From: an uncultured Bacteroides sp.
GTDB taxonomy: Bacteria > Bacteroidota > Bacteroidia > Bacteroidales > Bacteroidaceae
Assembly: GCA_946628545.1 (NCBI GenBank)
Contig: CAMOWU010000004.1
Coordinates: 1 to 64,000 of the forward strand
Reading direction: 5' to 3'
Length of the DNA stretch: 64,000 bases
Made by a program: the position numbers and the translations under genes. This document shows, in pieces, positions 1 through 9,303 of this stretch (positions are counted from its first letter, which is position 1; each line of letters starts with the position of its first letter). Below the pieces are notes generated by a model. The model was not told the origin of the DNA. It saw only the letters and a program-made list of their open reading frames with translations, and searched no databases.

Positions 1-69
1 AAAACGATAGATAATTTTGTATTTTCATCCCTGAATCATCAAATAACCCATAACCAATAACTCTATGTT

Positions 70-185
70 TTACCGCCTTCCGATATCCATGCCTCGGAGC
101 GTCTCGATGAATCCCTTTCCCGAAGAGTAGAACTGCAGATAGACGATGAAACTCGTGCCCAGCCAACCGATGATGGGGATAGAAA
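70..185 (-). pseudogene. Possible 3' remnant of a membrane-protein gene
   Basis: Read on the minus strand this stretch is open for about 38 codons and ends in TAA. It encodes a hydrophobic tail containing IPIIGWLGTSFIVYLQFYS and then GFIETLRGMDIGRR. No start or upstream body exists: the frame runs back into the hairpin at 186-221 and meets a stop near 226. It may be the relic of a membrane protein truncated when the neighbouring cluster arrived, or a chance open frame. Positions 1-69 show nothing I can name. Confidence 0.3.
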
Positions 186-221
186 AGCCATAGGCATGGC
201 GAGAATACCATGCCTATGGCT
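186..221 (-). terminator. Hairpin terminator downstream of the SF1 helicase
   Basis: A perfect 14-bp inverted repeat (186-199 with 208-221, 8-nt loop) lies 40 nt past the helicase stop. On the minus strand it is followed by a short T-rich run (TTTTCT). It probably ends transcription of the helicase and perhaps of the whole minus-strand cluster. Confidence 0.65.
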
Positions 222-261
222 GTTAGAATAGGAATACTTTGTAGTTTACTTGCGAGGATAG

Positions 262-3200
262 CTACATTTTAATCTCGTATAAGGTGTTGTTGTAGATGAT
301 GGCGCAGAGATTTTCTGAAATCACATTCACCCGCATATCCTTATTGATGCTGAAAGCACGGCCTTCTATCTTGATGCTGTCAACATCTGCTTTGATTTCG
401 CCTCTCTCTACTGTCACCAGGTCTTGACCGTCCTTAGTGAACCAGATGGTTTTTCTCGAAGCCTTGAATTCGATGCTGATGCCTCCAATCACCATGTCTT
501 TTTCCACACTGATTTTCTTCATCTTTGTCGTTGGTGTTGTGGTTGTCCCTTTCTCGTTCTCTTCTTCGATTCTTGGTTTTCCCCTTCTTCTCATTTCCTC
601 AACAGAATAGTTCTTGTAGTATTCTCGGCATTTCTTATTGAAAAGATTTGCATTGCCGAAGGAGTAGAAGTAGAGTGCTCTGTTGTGGAAATAATCTACA
701 ACTGCTGGAACTTTGACGAACCGCTGGTTCTTGGCAAGGGTATCATACCGTTTGGCCGTTTCTACTGATTCTTCACCGATAGCTTCCCAAATATAGGTGA
801 CGATCTTGATGGCGTATATATCAATTCTAGGTCTCTCCATAATTGTATGGAGTGCTCTCTCTTGCAAGTCGATAGAATTCTCCATAAAATGAGTGGAAGT
901 TGTTTTATTGGTGTATTCCCGTCGCTTGATGTCGAATTTATAGATCAATTTGGCCAATTCGAAGAAGTCGTCGTAATTGTCGATATCGCATTTCTTTCCG
1001 CCCAGTGCTATCTTGACGAACCATACAGCGTCTTCTCTGTCGAGTATGGAACACAGGTTCTTCACGTTGAAGTCCTTTCCGATTTCTTTCACAATTTTCG
1101 CATAGGTGCATCTTGGTGCGTATTCGAGATTGATGATCTGTTTGCGCAGCTTGAAGTAGTTGATCAACTTCTGTGAAAAGTTGATATTACCGTTGATCAA
1201 TTTGCTGTAGAATTGCATGGCAGCAGTGTAGTCATACTCATACTTGTCAGTGCCCTCTTTAGGAGTGTAGGGAGTGGCGTACTCATAGATTCTGCACAAA
1301 GTGACAAATTCCTCAAATTGGTTGTCCTTTACCTTCTTGTAGGTGTGGATTTTTCTGTCTGTGAAATCACGTAGTCTGTCCTTGATGCGGTCAAGATCTG
1401 CTACTTCGAACTGGCATCCAGAATCCTTGAAATAGATGTTTCTAGTTTGGTTGAATCTGAAGTCCAGTTTACTGAATTCGTTGCTTGAGAATATTCGTAT
1501 GATGGTGTCTGCATACTTGTTGGCGTTGGCAAAGTTGTAGCCAGGCTGATTGAAGAGGACATCGAGGAAACAGGAAGCCAGCGAGTTGTAGTAGTGTTTC
1601 TTCAGTGCATTGCTGATGGCCTCGGCGACACTATTCAAGTTGACGTCGTTTTTCATCACTCGGTAGCCACCGTTGTCTCTCAGTCTCATGAAATAGATCC
1701 AGCAATCGTAGCTGAGACTGAAGATTTTGTCAAAGACTTCCTGAGGGATGATATTGTTGAAGAAGTCTGAGTCATAGCCTTTGAGCGGATTCTCCACCCA
1801 TGTGACGAACGATTCTTCGCTGAAGTCGTCGAGTACGAAAGATTGCAGGAACTGAATAGGGTCGGCATTGCGCAGCTGGTTGAGCTTGTTGTCCGAGTTT
1901 ATCGGATAGTTCAAGGCCTGCTTGAAAGTAGCGGGTTTGCACAGGAGGTTGAAGATGATTCGTTTGGCCCTGTCGTCGAACGTGTCAGCCAAGGCAGGAT
2001 CGGCAAAGTCTTTCAGAATCTCATTGCCTTTTCCTCCTTTCGACATCCAGAAGACCTTTTCGGATAGATCCTGAGCCATCACTTCTTTAGCCGCATAGTA
2101 CGACTTATGTTCTGTCTTTTCGAGTGAATCCCATTTTTGAATGGCTTTGTCGTACTTCTTGTTTCTGAAATACAATTCGGCAATGGTGTCGTTGAGGAAA
2201 GAGAATCCCTGTTGAGTCAGTTTTTCCAGGAACTCGCAGACCACGTGTATGTCGTCCTCGCTGACTTTCTGTGCGTCGGCTTTAATCTTGATCACCACAT
2301 TCCGCCATGTCTCGTTGGTGTTGCGTATTTCGTCGGTGTTGCGTATTATGTCAGCGAATTCAGCCAAAGGAATTCTGCTCTTCATATACTTCGACACCAA
2401 TTTCTGCAGTTCCACATTGCCATAGAGCTCCAGTTCGTCCCAACACATACCGGCCCAGTAAGCCTTTGCAGCCTCTTCGTTGTTGTAGAGGTTGAGGAAT
2501 TTGTCGCCTGCTTCCTTGAAATTCTTGCGGAAGAGGAGCACATAGGCCTTGCAGACTTCCGCTTCATTTCCTTGTCCTCCTTCCTCGAAATAACCAGCGG
2601 CTTTGTTCATGTCTTTTGGGTCTTGGCTGAGCATGGCGTCAGCTTTGAGTCTCTTTGCTGTTTCCAAAGGATCGAAATTTTCCTCAAGTCGTCGTAGAAA
2701 CTCATCCCTGTTGCCAAATTCAATGCCGCCGACCTTGTTCTTCCACGCCTCTCCATCTTGGCGTGTGGCTATGAGTTGGTTGACGAAGGCATTGTCGAAG
2801 AAATAATTCCAGAATTTGTTGTAGTTTTCCTCGGTATCTACGATATAGAGCACTTCTTTTGTTCTGGAAACCGCGATATACAGTTTTGTGAAGAAGTGGG
2901 CAAGTTCGTATTTGTCCGACTCCCTGTCAATCTCCTCCTCATTGACGATTTTTGTGAAGCAGTCAGGCAGATTGTCGGCAAACTTATAGAGGATCACCGC
3001 TTTGAACTCCAGTCCCTTTGATGAGATGGCGGTATAGAGTTTGGTCTTGTTGTCGATGGCGAGCAGCAACGGGTCGTCAATGCTGGTACTTTCGTCGGTC
3101 AGGTTGTTGTCGTCAAGGTTTTTCTCGTATTCACCGTCGTCACCGGTGATGATGCATTCCGTTTTCTCAAATCCCCTTTTGATGAGGTTCTCGTCCTGTT

Positions 3201-5085
3201 CGGATCTGAGGTAGAAGAAGCCAGGTAGTGGGTTGGCTTGTGGGTTCCACTGTTCCTGTGGATTCACTACATCATCAGAAAGGAAGCTTTTGCGGATATA
3301 CTGTATGGAGTTGGCGAATTCCACGATGGTCTTCTTCGACCTGTAGTTGTTGTTGAGCAATTGTTCCCGGAGGCTGATGTGCGTGCCTATCTGTTCGATG
3401 AATGATCTGTCGAAGATTTCCTTCAGTCTTGTCCAGCTGAATCCCGTGGGGCTGACAGTCTGGTTGGGGTCGCCAGCGTATGCAATGGGTATTTTCCTGT
3501 AGTCCTGCAGGTCGTATTCCGTGTATTTTGAAAGGCTCAAGATCAGTTTGTTTTCTATGGGCGTGAAGTCCTGTGCCTCATCGCAGTAGATGATGTCGTA
3601 TTTTTGCTGAGAGGGATTCTTCTCCAGTTTCTGGAGCACGTATCTCACCAGATCCAAGTCATCCCAATATTCTTCGTGGTACTGTTCGTAGTACCAGTTT
3701 TTCCAAATCCTGTAGATGTTCTCGTAGTCTTTGGAACTGATGGTTCTGTCGGAGGCATAGAGATTGTCATAATCTTGTATGTAGAAGAATTTCTGGTGGT
3801 CGCGTCCTTTGATGAATGTTCGGATAATCGACCATACGATTGCTGCTTTGTAGGACTTGGCTTCCGCCAGTTTGCAGTCACTCTCGTATTTCTTTTGAAA
3901 AAGGTCGTAGCTGATGTGACGTGCGGTGGCGAAACGCTGTATTTCCTCTTCGGTTTCGATGAAGTTGTTGATGAGGAAGTCTCTGAAAGGGCAGAAGCAT
4001 TTGTCGAGTTTCTTCTCTTCCTCATCCGTCAGGTTGAATTGATGATACGACGGGTTCTTTCTGAGCAACGCCTTGACCACGTTCCTTGCTTTATCCACGA
4101 GTTTGATGGAGTAGCTGATGAAAAGCATGTCCATAGGTGTTTGTCTTACCGACTTGTAGGAGTAGGCGTGGGCAAACAGGTAGTAGAGGATAGTGGATTT
4201 TCCGCTTCCGGCCAGTCCGTTGATGAAATACGGGTAGGGAGTGTTGTTGAGCACTTCTATTTCCTCGTCCGAAAGAGCGAGGTTGGCGTCGTCATCGTTT
4301 TCCAGATTTTTCCAATCTTCAAACTCTCCATATAGGATCCAGTCAGGGAATCCCCTCTTGGCTTGCTTCAGGAGTCTGATATCTGTAAGGTCACGGTATT
4401 TATTCTCCAGAGCGAGCAAATCAATCTTCAAAGCAAGGTCAAAGAAATAATAGTAGGTGTGATCATCTTTATTCTGTATTCTCAGGGCAATTTCCTTGCC
4501 GTTGGAGAAATGTTCCAGTATCCACCCTTTCTTGTTGGGCTCGGCATGTTGCTTCTCAATCACAATACGTTGCACAGCCTCAAAGAGCAGACGGCGGTCG
4601 TCTTCGAAATCACGGCTGCCGAAATGGTTGCACCACTCCTCCATCTCAAAGACATAGGTTGTGGAAGTGTTGGAGAAGTCGCGTTGGTTCTCGATGTCTC
4701 TCAACTCCAAGGGCAAAGCCGGCTTCGACTCGACCTCAATCATCTCTTGGAACTTGCTTTCAATTTCCTCCAGTTCCCTGGCGTTGTACCTACATCTTTG
4801 CAGCTGAGTTTTCTCATCCAATTTGAGAAACTCAGAGTAATCATCGTGCCTCTTGAAATATTTTCTCGGCACATAGAGGACATTTTCTATGCCCTCTCGT
4901 TCTTCTTCAAAGAAGAGGATGCGTGGATAAGCATCCGTGTTGAATTTTTTGAAGAAGATTTTGGAATGTGAATAGCGGTGGAGCGAGTTGACGTCGGGGG
5001 CATCTAGAAACTTCTTGGCGAAAGGTGGCCATTCCGTCTTGTCGATCCGCTCAAAATCCGTTGTAATGAATATTTGTTTTTCCAT
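262..5085 (-). CDS. Very large UvrD/Rep-like SF1 helicase with helical-repeat C-terminal half
   Basis: Predicted SF1 DNA/RNA helicase of 1607 aa. Walker A (GLAGSGKST, near residue 290), motif II (DEAQD, near 500), a motif V-like SSKGLEFKAVILY and motif VI (AVSRTKE, near 738) are all visible. The first 270 residues and the region from about 820 to 1480 match nothing I know. The latter is helical and TPR-like at its start, with alternating Ala/Tyr/Glu-rich helices such as AAGYFEEGGQGNEAEVCKAY. The last 75 residues look beta-rich. I chose ATG 5085 over a TTG three codons upstream. It lies 175 nt after the preceding gene of the cluster, so it may have its own promoter. Helicases of this size with TPR-like tails recur in accessory and defence loci, but no specific role can be assigned here. 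Confidence 0.85.
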   Translation of the reverse strand: MEKQIFITTDFERIDKTEWPPFAKKFLDAPDVNSLHRYSHSKIFFKKFNTDAYPRILFFEEEREGIENVLYVPRKYFKRHDDYSEFLKLDEKTQLQRCRYNARELEEIESKFQEMIEVESKPALPLELRDIENQRDFSNTSTTYVFEMEEWCNHFGSRDFEDDRRLLFEAVQRIVIEKQHAEPNKKGWILEHFSNGKEIALRIQNKDDHTYYYFFDLALKIDLLALENKYRDLTDIRLLKQAKRGFPDWILYGEFEDWKNLENDDDANLALSDEEIEVLNNTPYPYFINGLAGSGKSTILYYLFAHAYSYKSVRQTPMDMLFISYSIKLVDKARNVVKALLRKNPSYHQFNLTDEEEKKLDKCFCPFRDFLINNFIETEEEIQRFATARHISYDLFQKKYESDCKLAEAKSYKAAIVWSIIRTFIKGRDHQKFFYIQDYDNLYASDRTISSKDYENIYRIWKNWYYEQYHEEYWDDLDLVRYVLQKLEKNPSQQKYDIIYCDEAQDFTPIENKLILSLSKYTEYDLQDYRKIPIAYAGDPNQTVSPTGFSWTRLKEIFDRSFIEQIGTHISLREQLLNNNYRSKKTIVEFANSIQYIRKSFLSDDVVNPQEQWNPQANPLPGFFYLRSEQDENLIKRGFEKTECIITGDDGEYEKNLDDNNLTDESTSIDDPLLLAIDNKTKLYTAISSKGLEFKAVILYKFADNLPDCFTKIVNEEEIDRESDKYELAHFFTKLYIAVSRTKEVLYIVDTEENYNKFWNYFFDNAFVNQLIATRQDGEAWKNKVGGIEFGNRDEFLRRLEENFDPLETAKRLKADAMLSQDPKDMNKAAGYFEEGGQGNEAEVCKAYVLLFRKNFKEAGDKFLNLYNNEEAAKAYWAGMCWDELELYGNVELQKLVSKYMKSRIPLAEFADIIRNTDEIRNTNETWRNVVIKIKADAQKVSEDDIHVVCEFLEKLTQQGFSFLNDTIAELYFRNKKYDKAIQKWDSLEKTEHKSYYAAKEVMAQDLSEKVFWMSKGGKGNEILKDFADPALADTFDDRAKRIIFNLLCKPATFKQALNYPINSDNKLNQLRNADPIQFLQSFVLDDFSEESFVTWVENPLKGYDSDFFNNIIPQEVFDKIFSLSYDCWIYFMRLRDNGGYRVMKNDVNLNSVAEAISNALKKHYYNSLASCFLDVLFNQPGYNFANANKYADTIIRIFSSNEFSKLDFRFNQTRNIYFKDSGCQFEVADLDRIKDRLRDFTDRKIHTYKKVKDNQFEEFVTLCRIYEYATPYTPKEGTDKYEYDYTAAMQFYSKLINGNINFSQKLINYFKLRKQIINLEYAPRCTYAKIVKEIGKDFNVKNLCSILDREDAVWFVKIALGGKKCDIDNYDDFFELAKLIYKFDIKRREYTNKTTSTHFMENSIDLQERALHTIMERPRIDIYAIKIVTYIWEAIGEESVETAKRYDTLAKNQRFVKVPAVVDYFHNRALYFYSFGNANLFNKKCREYYKNYSVEEMRRRGKPRIEEENEKGTTTTPTTKMKKISVEKDMVIGGISIEFKASRKTIWFTKDGQDLVTVERGEIKADVDSIKIEGRAFSINKDMRVNVISENLCAIIYNNTLYEIKM

Positions 5086-5260
5086 AATCAACAAATATTA
5101 AGTTGTTAAGTTTAAGGTTAAAAATACGATTTTTTTTGTCGCTCGTCTTTCGGTTCCCCTAGTAATAGAGTGTGTTCCTATACCGTGTGTCTCCGAAACA
5201 CCCTTTTAAAGTAAAGATAGCAAATAGGAGAATTTCCTATCACGTAGGAAGAGAATAACG
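5086..5260 (-). promoter_or_regulatory. Longest gap in the cluster: possible terminator/promoter before the helicase
   Basis: On the minus strand this spacer begins with a small hairpin (TTCCTA/TAGGAA). It then has TATCTTTA, one mismatch from the Bacteroidetes -7 element TAnnTTTG, and a second small stem around GTGTTTCGGAGACAC. It could allow separate control of the helicase. The match is weak. Confidence 0.3.
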
Positions 5261-6751
5261 TCAATTTAACATGTAGTCATCCAGTTCTGAGGTTGTATGA
5301 ATGATTTCTTCCTCTGGTACACCAACAAATCTGCATAAAGCGATACTTCCCGCTAATCTTTTGTTCAAATCAGGGTTTAAGGCCGCCTCAATCAAACCGC
5401 CAAGTTGTTGATAATAGTCATCGATTCTCTTAAGTATCGCCTGACATTCTTTATTTAAGTTCTCTACCAAAAGGTTGAAGTCTCTTTTCATTTTCTCGAT
5501 GAAAGCCTTTTCTTTCTCACCCATTATATGTTTAGAGATCATCAAGACTGATTTGGAAACGGCAGAACCTACTATTGCACCTAAGATAGGAATGGGAATT
5601 ACAGTCTGTCCTATGGCGGAACCGATTGCTATCAAACCTGCTTCCACACTTAAGGAACACGCAGCATCTCCATACTCTGATTCACTGATTTTGCCGTTCT
5701 TGAAATCATAATATAACGAAGCAAGTCCCATCGTCGAACTAACGATAGCGCTGGCAAAAGGAGCGCTGATACCGACAACCTTTGTAAGACCATATATGCC
5801 CAAACTAGAAACACCTCCTTTAATTGACCCTTTGGAAAAATCATATCCCACATCTTTCCAATCATCCAAAGAGAATTGTGTGATAGCCTTGCCACTCTTG
5901 ATTTTTGCGTATATTTTTATTGCACCAGATGTCGCACCTGTGATAGCGGCACCTATGGCACTATATTTCAATGCTTCTCCCCATGATGCATCTGTGATAT
6001 GCTGGGCTTGTTCCAAGTTTTCTTGTTTCTCTTGGCGGACATCATCAATTTTCTTATCGGTTGTACTGTGGAATTCTTTCTCATAACCATCAAGCGTAGA
6101 ATCAATCCTTCCCAATTGAACCTCATTATATGTAGATACTCCTGGACGTACAACCTCACCAAACGATTTTCCTGTTTCGTTCTCAATCAAGCGGATGGTT
6201 TCCTGGCATTTTCTGATGGTTTTTGAGGATATATCGGCTAAATGGTCACCGTTATATATTTTTTCTAATATTTCGTATTGGTCTTTGGGAATGTGATAAT
6301 ATCCATTATCGGTAAAACCAGGATATTTATGTAGGTGTTCAATTACATGGTCGAGGCTTTTACTCACTCCATTGATGTATTTTGACTGTACTTCTACCCC
6401 ATTAATAATATAATCCTCAGGAGCTGTTCTACCAACACCCTCAAAAGTAGCGGCGGGTTTGATTCCATTAAGAATATCTCGTGCGTTACGGATTTCGACT
6501 TCTACATGTTCAGCGATTTCTCCATGTTTGGTGCCCATACTGCCAAGGATGCCATTAGGATTAGAAGCAAAATCTCGTACGTTTTCTACGCATTGGAGAC
6601 TCTCGGATAATGCAGTCCGGGCATACTCCTCCTTCTCGAAAGCAGTTTGAATGATTTCAGCCATTTTCTCTGCTTTCGTAATTTCTGATTGGTCGATGCC
6701 TTCTTTGATTAAGGCACCGACCAATTGGTCTGTATAGATATTTGAGCGCAT
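5261..6751 (-). CDS. Glycine-zipper membrane protein with a possible nuclease-like motif
   Basis: This 496-aa protein belongs to no family I can name with certainty. Residues 1-250 are soluble and helical. Residues about 256-400 hold three Gly/Ala-rich hydrophobic stretches (for example SAIGAAITGATSGAIKIY and FASAIVSSTMGLASLYY) typical of membrane-inserting glycine zippers. The soluble part includes PEDYIINGVEVQSK (111-124), whose D113 with Q122-x-K124 spacing recalls the D...(E/Q)xK core of PD-(D/E)XK nucleases. This is a weak resemblance only. It starts 1 nt after the upstream glycine-zipper gene, so the two are surely co-transcribed. A role as membrane effector or anchor of the cluster is inference. 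Confidence 0.8.
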   Translation of the reverse strand: MRSNIYTDQLVGALIKEGIDQSEITKAEKMAEIIQTAFEKEEYARTALSESLQCVENVRDFASNPNGILGSMGTKHGEIAEHVEVEIRNARDILNGIKPAATFEGVGRTAPEDYIINGVEVQSKYINGVSKSLDHVIEHLHKYPGFTDNGYYHIPKDQYEILEKIYNGDHLADISSKTIRKCQETIRLIENETGKSFGEVVRPGVSTYNEVQLGRIDSTLDGYEKEFHSTTDKKIDDVRQEKQENLEQAQHITDASWGEALKYSAIGAAITGATSGAIKIYAKIKSGKAITQFSLDDWKDVGYDFSKGSIKGGVSSLGIYGLTKVVGISAPFASAIVSSTMGLASLYYDFKNGKISESEYGDAACSLSVEAGLIAIGSAIGQTVIPIPILGAIVGSAVSKSVLMISKHIMGEKEKAFIEKMKRDFNLLVENLNKECQAILKRIDDYYQQLGGLIEAALNPDLNKRLAGSIALCRFVGVPEEEIIHTTSELDDYMLN

Positions 6752-6752
6752 A

Positions 6753-7589
6753 TCAGGATACTCTCTTGTTGATCAACTCTCCCATGGATTTTACATTGTT
6801 GACCAAAGATGCAAGTTCTTTTTTCTGTTTTTCATTGAAAGAAAGATAGTCTTTGGGGAAGGTATTCACCATTAATGAGATATTCAGACTGGGTTTTAAT
6901 TTCTCTGTATTTTCATACAATCTGATCAGTTCTGCCAGTTTTGGGGTGAGTTTAGCTATATCCTTTCGTATCTCTTGTGCGATTTCATTGGCCTTCTCGG
7001 CTGCCTTTTTGTTCTTGTAGTAAGCAAAAAAACCACCGCCCAAGATAGCAACACCAGCTACTGCCCAACCTACAGGACCAGCCATAGCAAGGAATGCTGA
7101 TCCTGCGCTCATGCCACCACCACCTGCAGCCAAAGCACCACCTCCAAGCCAAGCAAGAGCGGCATTAGTCGCTGCTGCACCAGATAAGGATGCTATAGCC
7201 GTTCCTGTAGAGGCAGTACCAAAAGTAGTTGCCACAGCCATTGCTGCTGTTGGTCCCAATGCAGCTATAGCACTACCAGCGGCTACTCCGCTTCCTGCCA
7301 TTCCTGCTCCCTTGATATTATCCGATGCATTCTGTTTCTCTATCTCAACAGCTTGGACAAATTCGCTAAGAGATAATTTCACATTAGAAATCTCTTTAGC
7401 AAACTCTTTTGGAGAAGAGGCCAAGCTGTTGATATATGCTTCCACTCTATCAATAGCCTTAACTGCAGATTTCCTGGTTTCAAAGAGTTTGAGCGCATAA
7501 TCATTTGCTGATTCGCCAAGTCTGTTATATTCGGCTTCTGTACTTTTCAAAAGTTCAATCGCCTCTTTTTTTGCATTATTGTAGAACAT
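6753..7589 (-). CDS. Gly/Ala-rich membrane-inserting protein
   Basis: 278-aa protein. Residues 1-92 are amphipathic helices. Residues about 94-190 form an extreme Gly/Ala-rich hydrophobic tract (motifs GTASTGTAIASLSGAAATN, WLGGGALAAGGGG, AGPVGWAVAGVAILGGG), followed by a Lys-rich stop (YYKNKKAAEK) and a helical tail. This glycine-zipper module occurs in many accessory-locus membrane proteins and in pore-forming peptides. There is no signal peptide, so insertion from the cytoplasm is likely. It sits directly behind the Hsp70 gene (40-nt gap) and 1 nt before the second membrane gene. The pair could be the membrane target or effector of the chaperone core (inference). Confidence 0.8.
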   Translation of the reverse strand: MFYNNAKKEAIELLKSTEAEYNRLGESANDYALKLFETRKSAVKAIDRVEAYINSLASSPKEFAKEISNVKLSLSEFVQAVEIEKQNASDNIKGAGMAGSGVAAGSAIAALGPTAAMAVATTFGTASTGTAIASLSGAAATNAALAWLGGGALAAGGGGMSAGSAFLAMAGPVGWAVAGVAILGGGFFAYYKNKKAAEKANEIAQEIRKDIAKLTPKLAELIRLYENTEKLKPSLNISLMVNTFPKDYLSFNEKQKKELASLVNNVKSMGELINKRVS

Positions 7590-7629
7590 TGTTCAAGGAA
7601 TTATATAGTTATCCAAACATCAACTTGCG

Positions 7630-9264
7630 TTATAGCTTTTTTAAGTCGTTTGCACCACTCTGTTCCTCATCCATCAAATTGATGGTCTTGATAATTTGCT
7701 CTCTTACTTTATCACTGACTGAAGGATGAACGGTGTCGATATAATGTGATTCCTTATGTTGTCCGTCTGAGGAAACTGTAATCGAGATACGTCCGTCTCT
7801 GTCGCGGGCAACTTCGAATACTACTTCTGTATTATCTGTTACAGCGTTTGGGTTATCAAACTCATAACGTTTGTCATAAATCTTATTGACATTGTATTCT
7901 CTCCTATTGGTAGCAGTGTCAGGAAGACGTTCTTCTTCGCTATTGTTCTCATAGACATCTACTCTGACACCTTTCTGCCCCGCATTCACCTTATATGTGA
8001 ATGTACCATTCTTTATCATGGGATCCGTACTTTTGATCATGTTGTGAATGACTTCCTGATCATAGTATTTCGCAGATGTTCCGTAGGAATGGGATGACTT
8101 CTCTTTGATATGGGCTTGACCTGTTTCAAGCAAATAAGCGTAGATGGCAGCACCCTTTGCAATGGCATTCTCTGGATCTCCAATGGGGAACCAACTGTTT
8201 TCTGCTTTCCCATCTCCAATCAATGGACCAAGCTCTTTGGCGAGTGCGGCTCTAATCATTGGCATATTGGAAGAGCCGCCAGCAAGTATACATCTGTCAA
8301 TATGTTCGTTACGGCTAATACATTTCTCGACAGCTGTCTTGACCACTTTGATACAGTCTTTGACCATCTTCTTCGTGACCCTTTCAAAATCCGCACGTGT
8401 AATATTGGTGGAATAATCAAGAAGATATCCAAAAGAAGTCTCAAATGAATCTGTCAATTCTATTTTGTCTTTTTCACCTTCTTTGCGAAGATTCCCCTCT
8501 TTGGCTATACCACTCTCCGACTTGTCGTTTTTGTCTCTGTTTAGATTTGCTCCTTCTGATTCGCTATTGATTTGGTCTATAGCCAAATCAATGAGTTTGT
8601 CATCCCAGTCTTGCCCGCCGACATATCTGCCAAGTACATCAAAATCACTGGATGATTCCAGAATCTCGTATGTCCCATTTTGTTTTTTCACAATGCTCAC
8701 ATCAAGAGTACCACCTCCGAAATCAAAGACAAGAACCGTTTCTCCATCTGCGATATTGTAACTGATAGCGGCAGCGGTAGGTTCATGTATCAAACCTAAC
8801 ACTTCTATTCCCGCCAACTCTGCAGCGGCCTTTGAACAATCGCGTTGTTTATTGGTAAAACCAGCGGGAATGGTCACGACAGCCTTTTTGATAACTGGCA
8901 AATTCAGTGACAATTGTTTTTCATTTGCGCTCTTAAGAAGAGAATGTAACACACAAGCGGAGCATTCCACAGGCGACACTTCTTCTTCCTTACCATTACG
9001 AATGATAGAATGGCTGCACTTATCCTGCCCCATGTTGCGCTTAAATAAAGACAGAACTTGATGAGCATGTTTTTTTACGGCCATATTTCCCTTTGCCACA
9101 GATCCAACTATGGGTTTACCTGTATTCCTGTCGAAGAATACCACAGAAGGCATTACAGTACCACCCAAAACTGCTCCCTTGGGTTTTATGACGTCAAGAT
9201 GGCTACCATCGTATTTAGCTATACAAGAATAGGTGGTTCCTAAGTCAATACCATATACTTCCAT
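7630..9264 (-). CDS. Hsp70-family (DnaK-like) chaperone dedicated to the cluster
   Basis: 544-aa Hsp70 homologue. The ATPase domain is complete: GIDLGTTYS (5-13, phosphate 1), EPTAAAISY (161-169), FDFGGGTLDVS (180-190, phosphate 2), GGQDWDD (216-222), ILAGGSS (326-332, adenosine) and DPENAIAKGAA (363-373). Residues about 385-544 form a beta-rich substrate-binding-like region. The roughly 100-residue alpha-helical lid of DnaK (about 640 aa) is missing or very short. Two adjacent upstream genes carry a GrpE-like C-terminal domain, and no DnaJ is present. Its place between exchange factors and membrane proteins suggests a specialised chaperone, not the housekeeping DnaK. Confidence 0.93.
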   Translation of the reverse strand: MEVYGIDLGTTYSCIAKYDGSHLDVIKPKGAVLGGTVMPSVVFFDRNTGKPIVGSVAKGNMAVKKHAHQVLSLFKRNMGQDKCSHSIIRNGKEEEVSPVECSACVLHSLLKSANEKQLSLNLPVIKKAVVTIPAGFTNKQRDCSKAAAELAGIEVLGLIHEPTAAAISYNIADGETVLVFDFGGGTLDVSIVKKQNGTYEILESSSDFDVLGRYVGGQDWDDKLIDLAIDQINSESEGANLNRDKNDKSESGIAKEGNLRKEGEKDKIELTDSFETSFGYLLDYSTNITRADFERVTKKMVKDCIKVVKTAVEKCISRNEHIDRCILAGGSSNMPMIRAALAKELGPLIGDGKAENSWFPIGDPENAIAKGAAIYAYLLETGQAHIKEKSSHSYGTSAKYYDQEVIHNMIKSTDPMIKNGTFTYKVNAGQKGVRVDVYENNSEEERLPDTATNRREYNVNKIYDKRYEFDNPNAVTDNTEVVFEVARDRDGRISITVSSDGQHKESHYIDTVHPSVSDKVREQIIKTINLMDEEQSGANDLKKL

Positions 9265-9303
9265 ACATTTTATTTTTTTGATAATTATTATCCATTCGCC
9301 TTT

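Noticed and set aside
2137-2697. 186-codon plus-strand gene
   Set aside because: Antisense shadow of the SF1 helicase, which has full motif support in this stretch.
7630-9264. Housekeeping dnaK assignment
   Set aside because: Lid domain is lacking, gene sits in an accessory cluster without dnaJ, and length is about 100 residues short.
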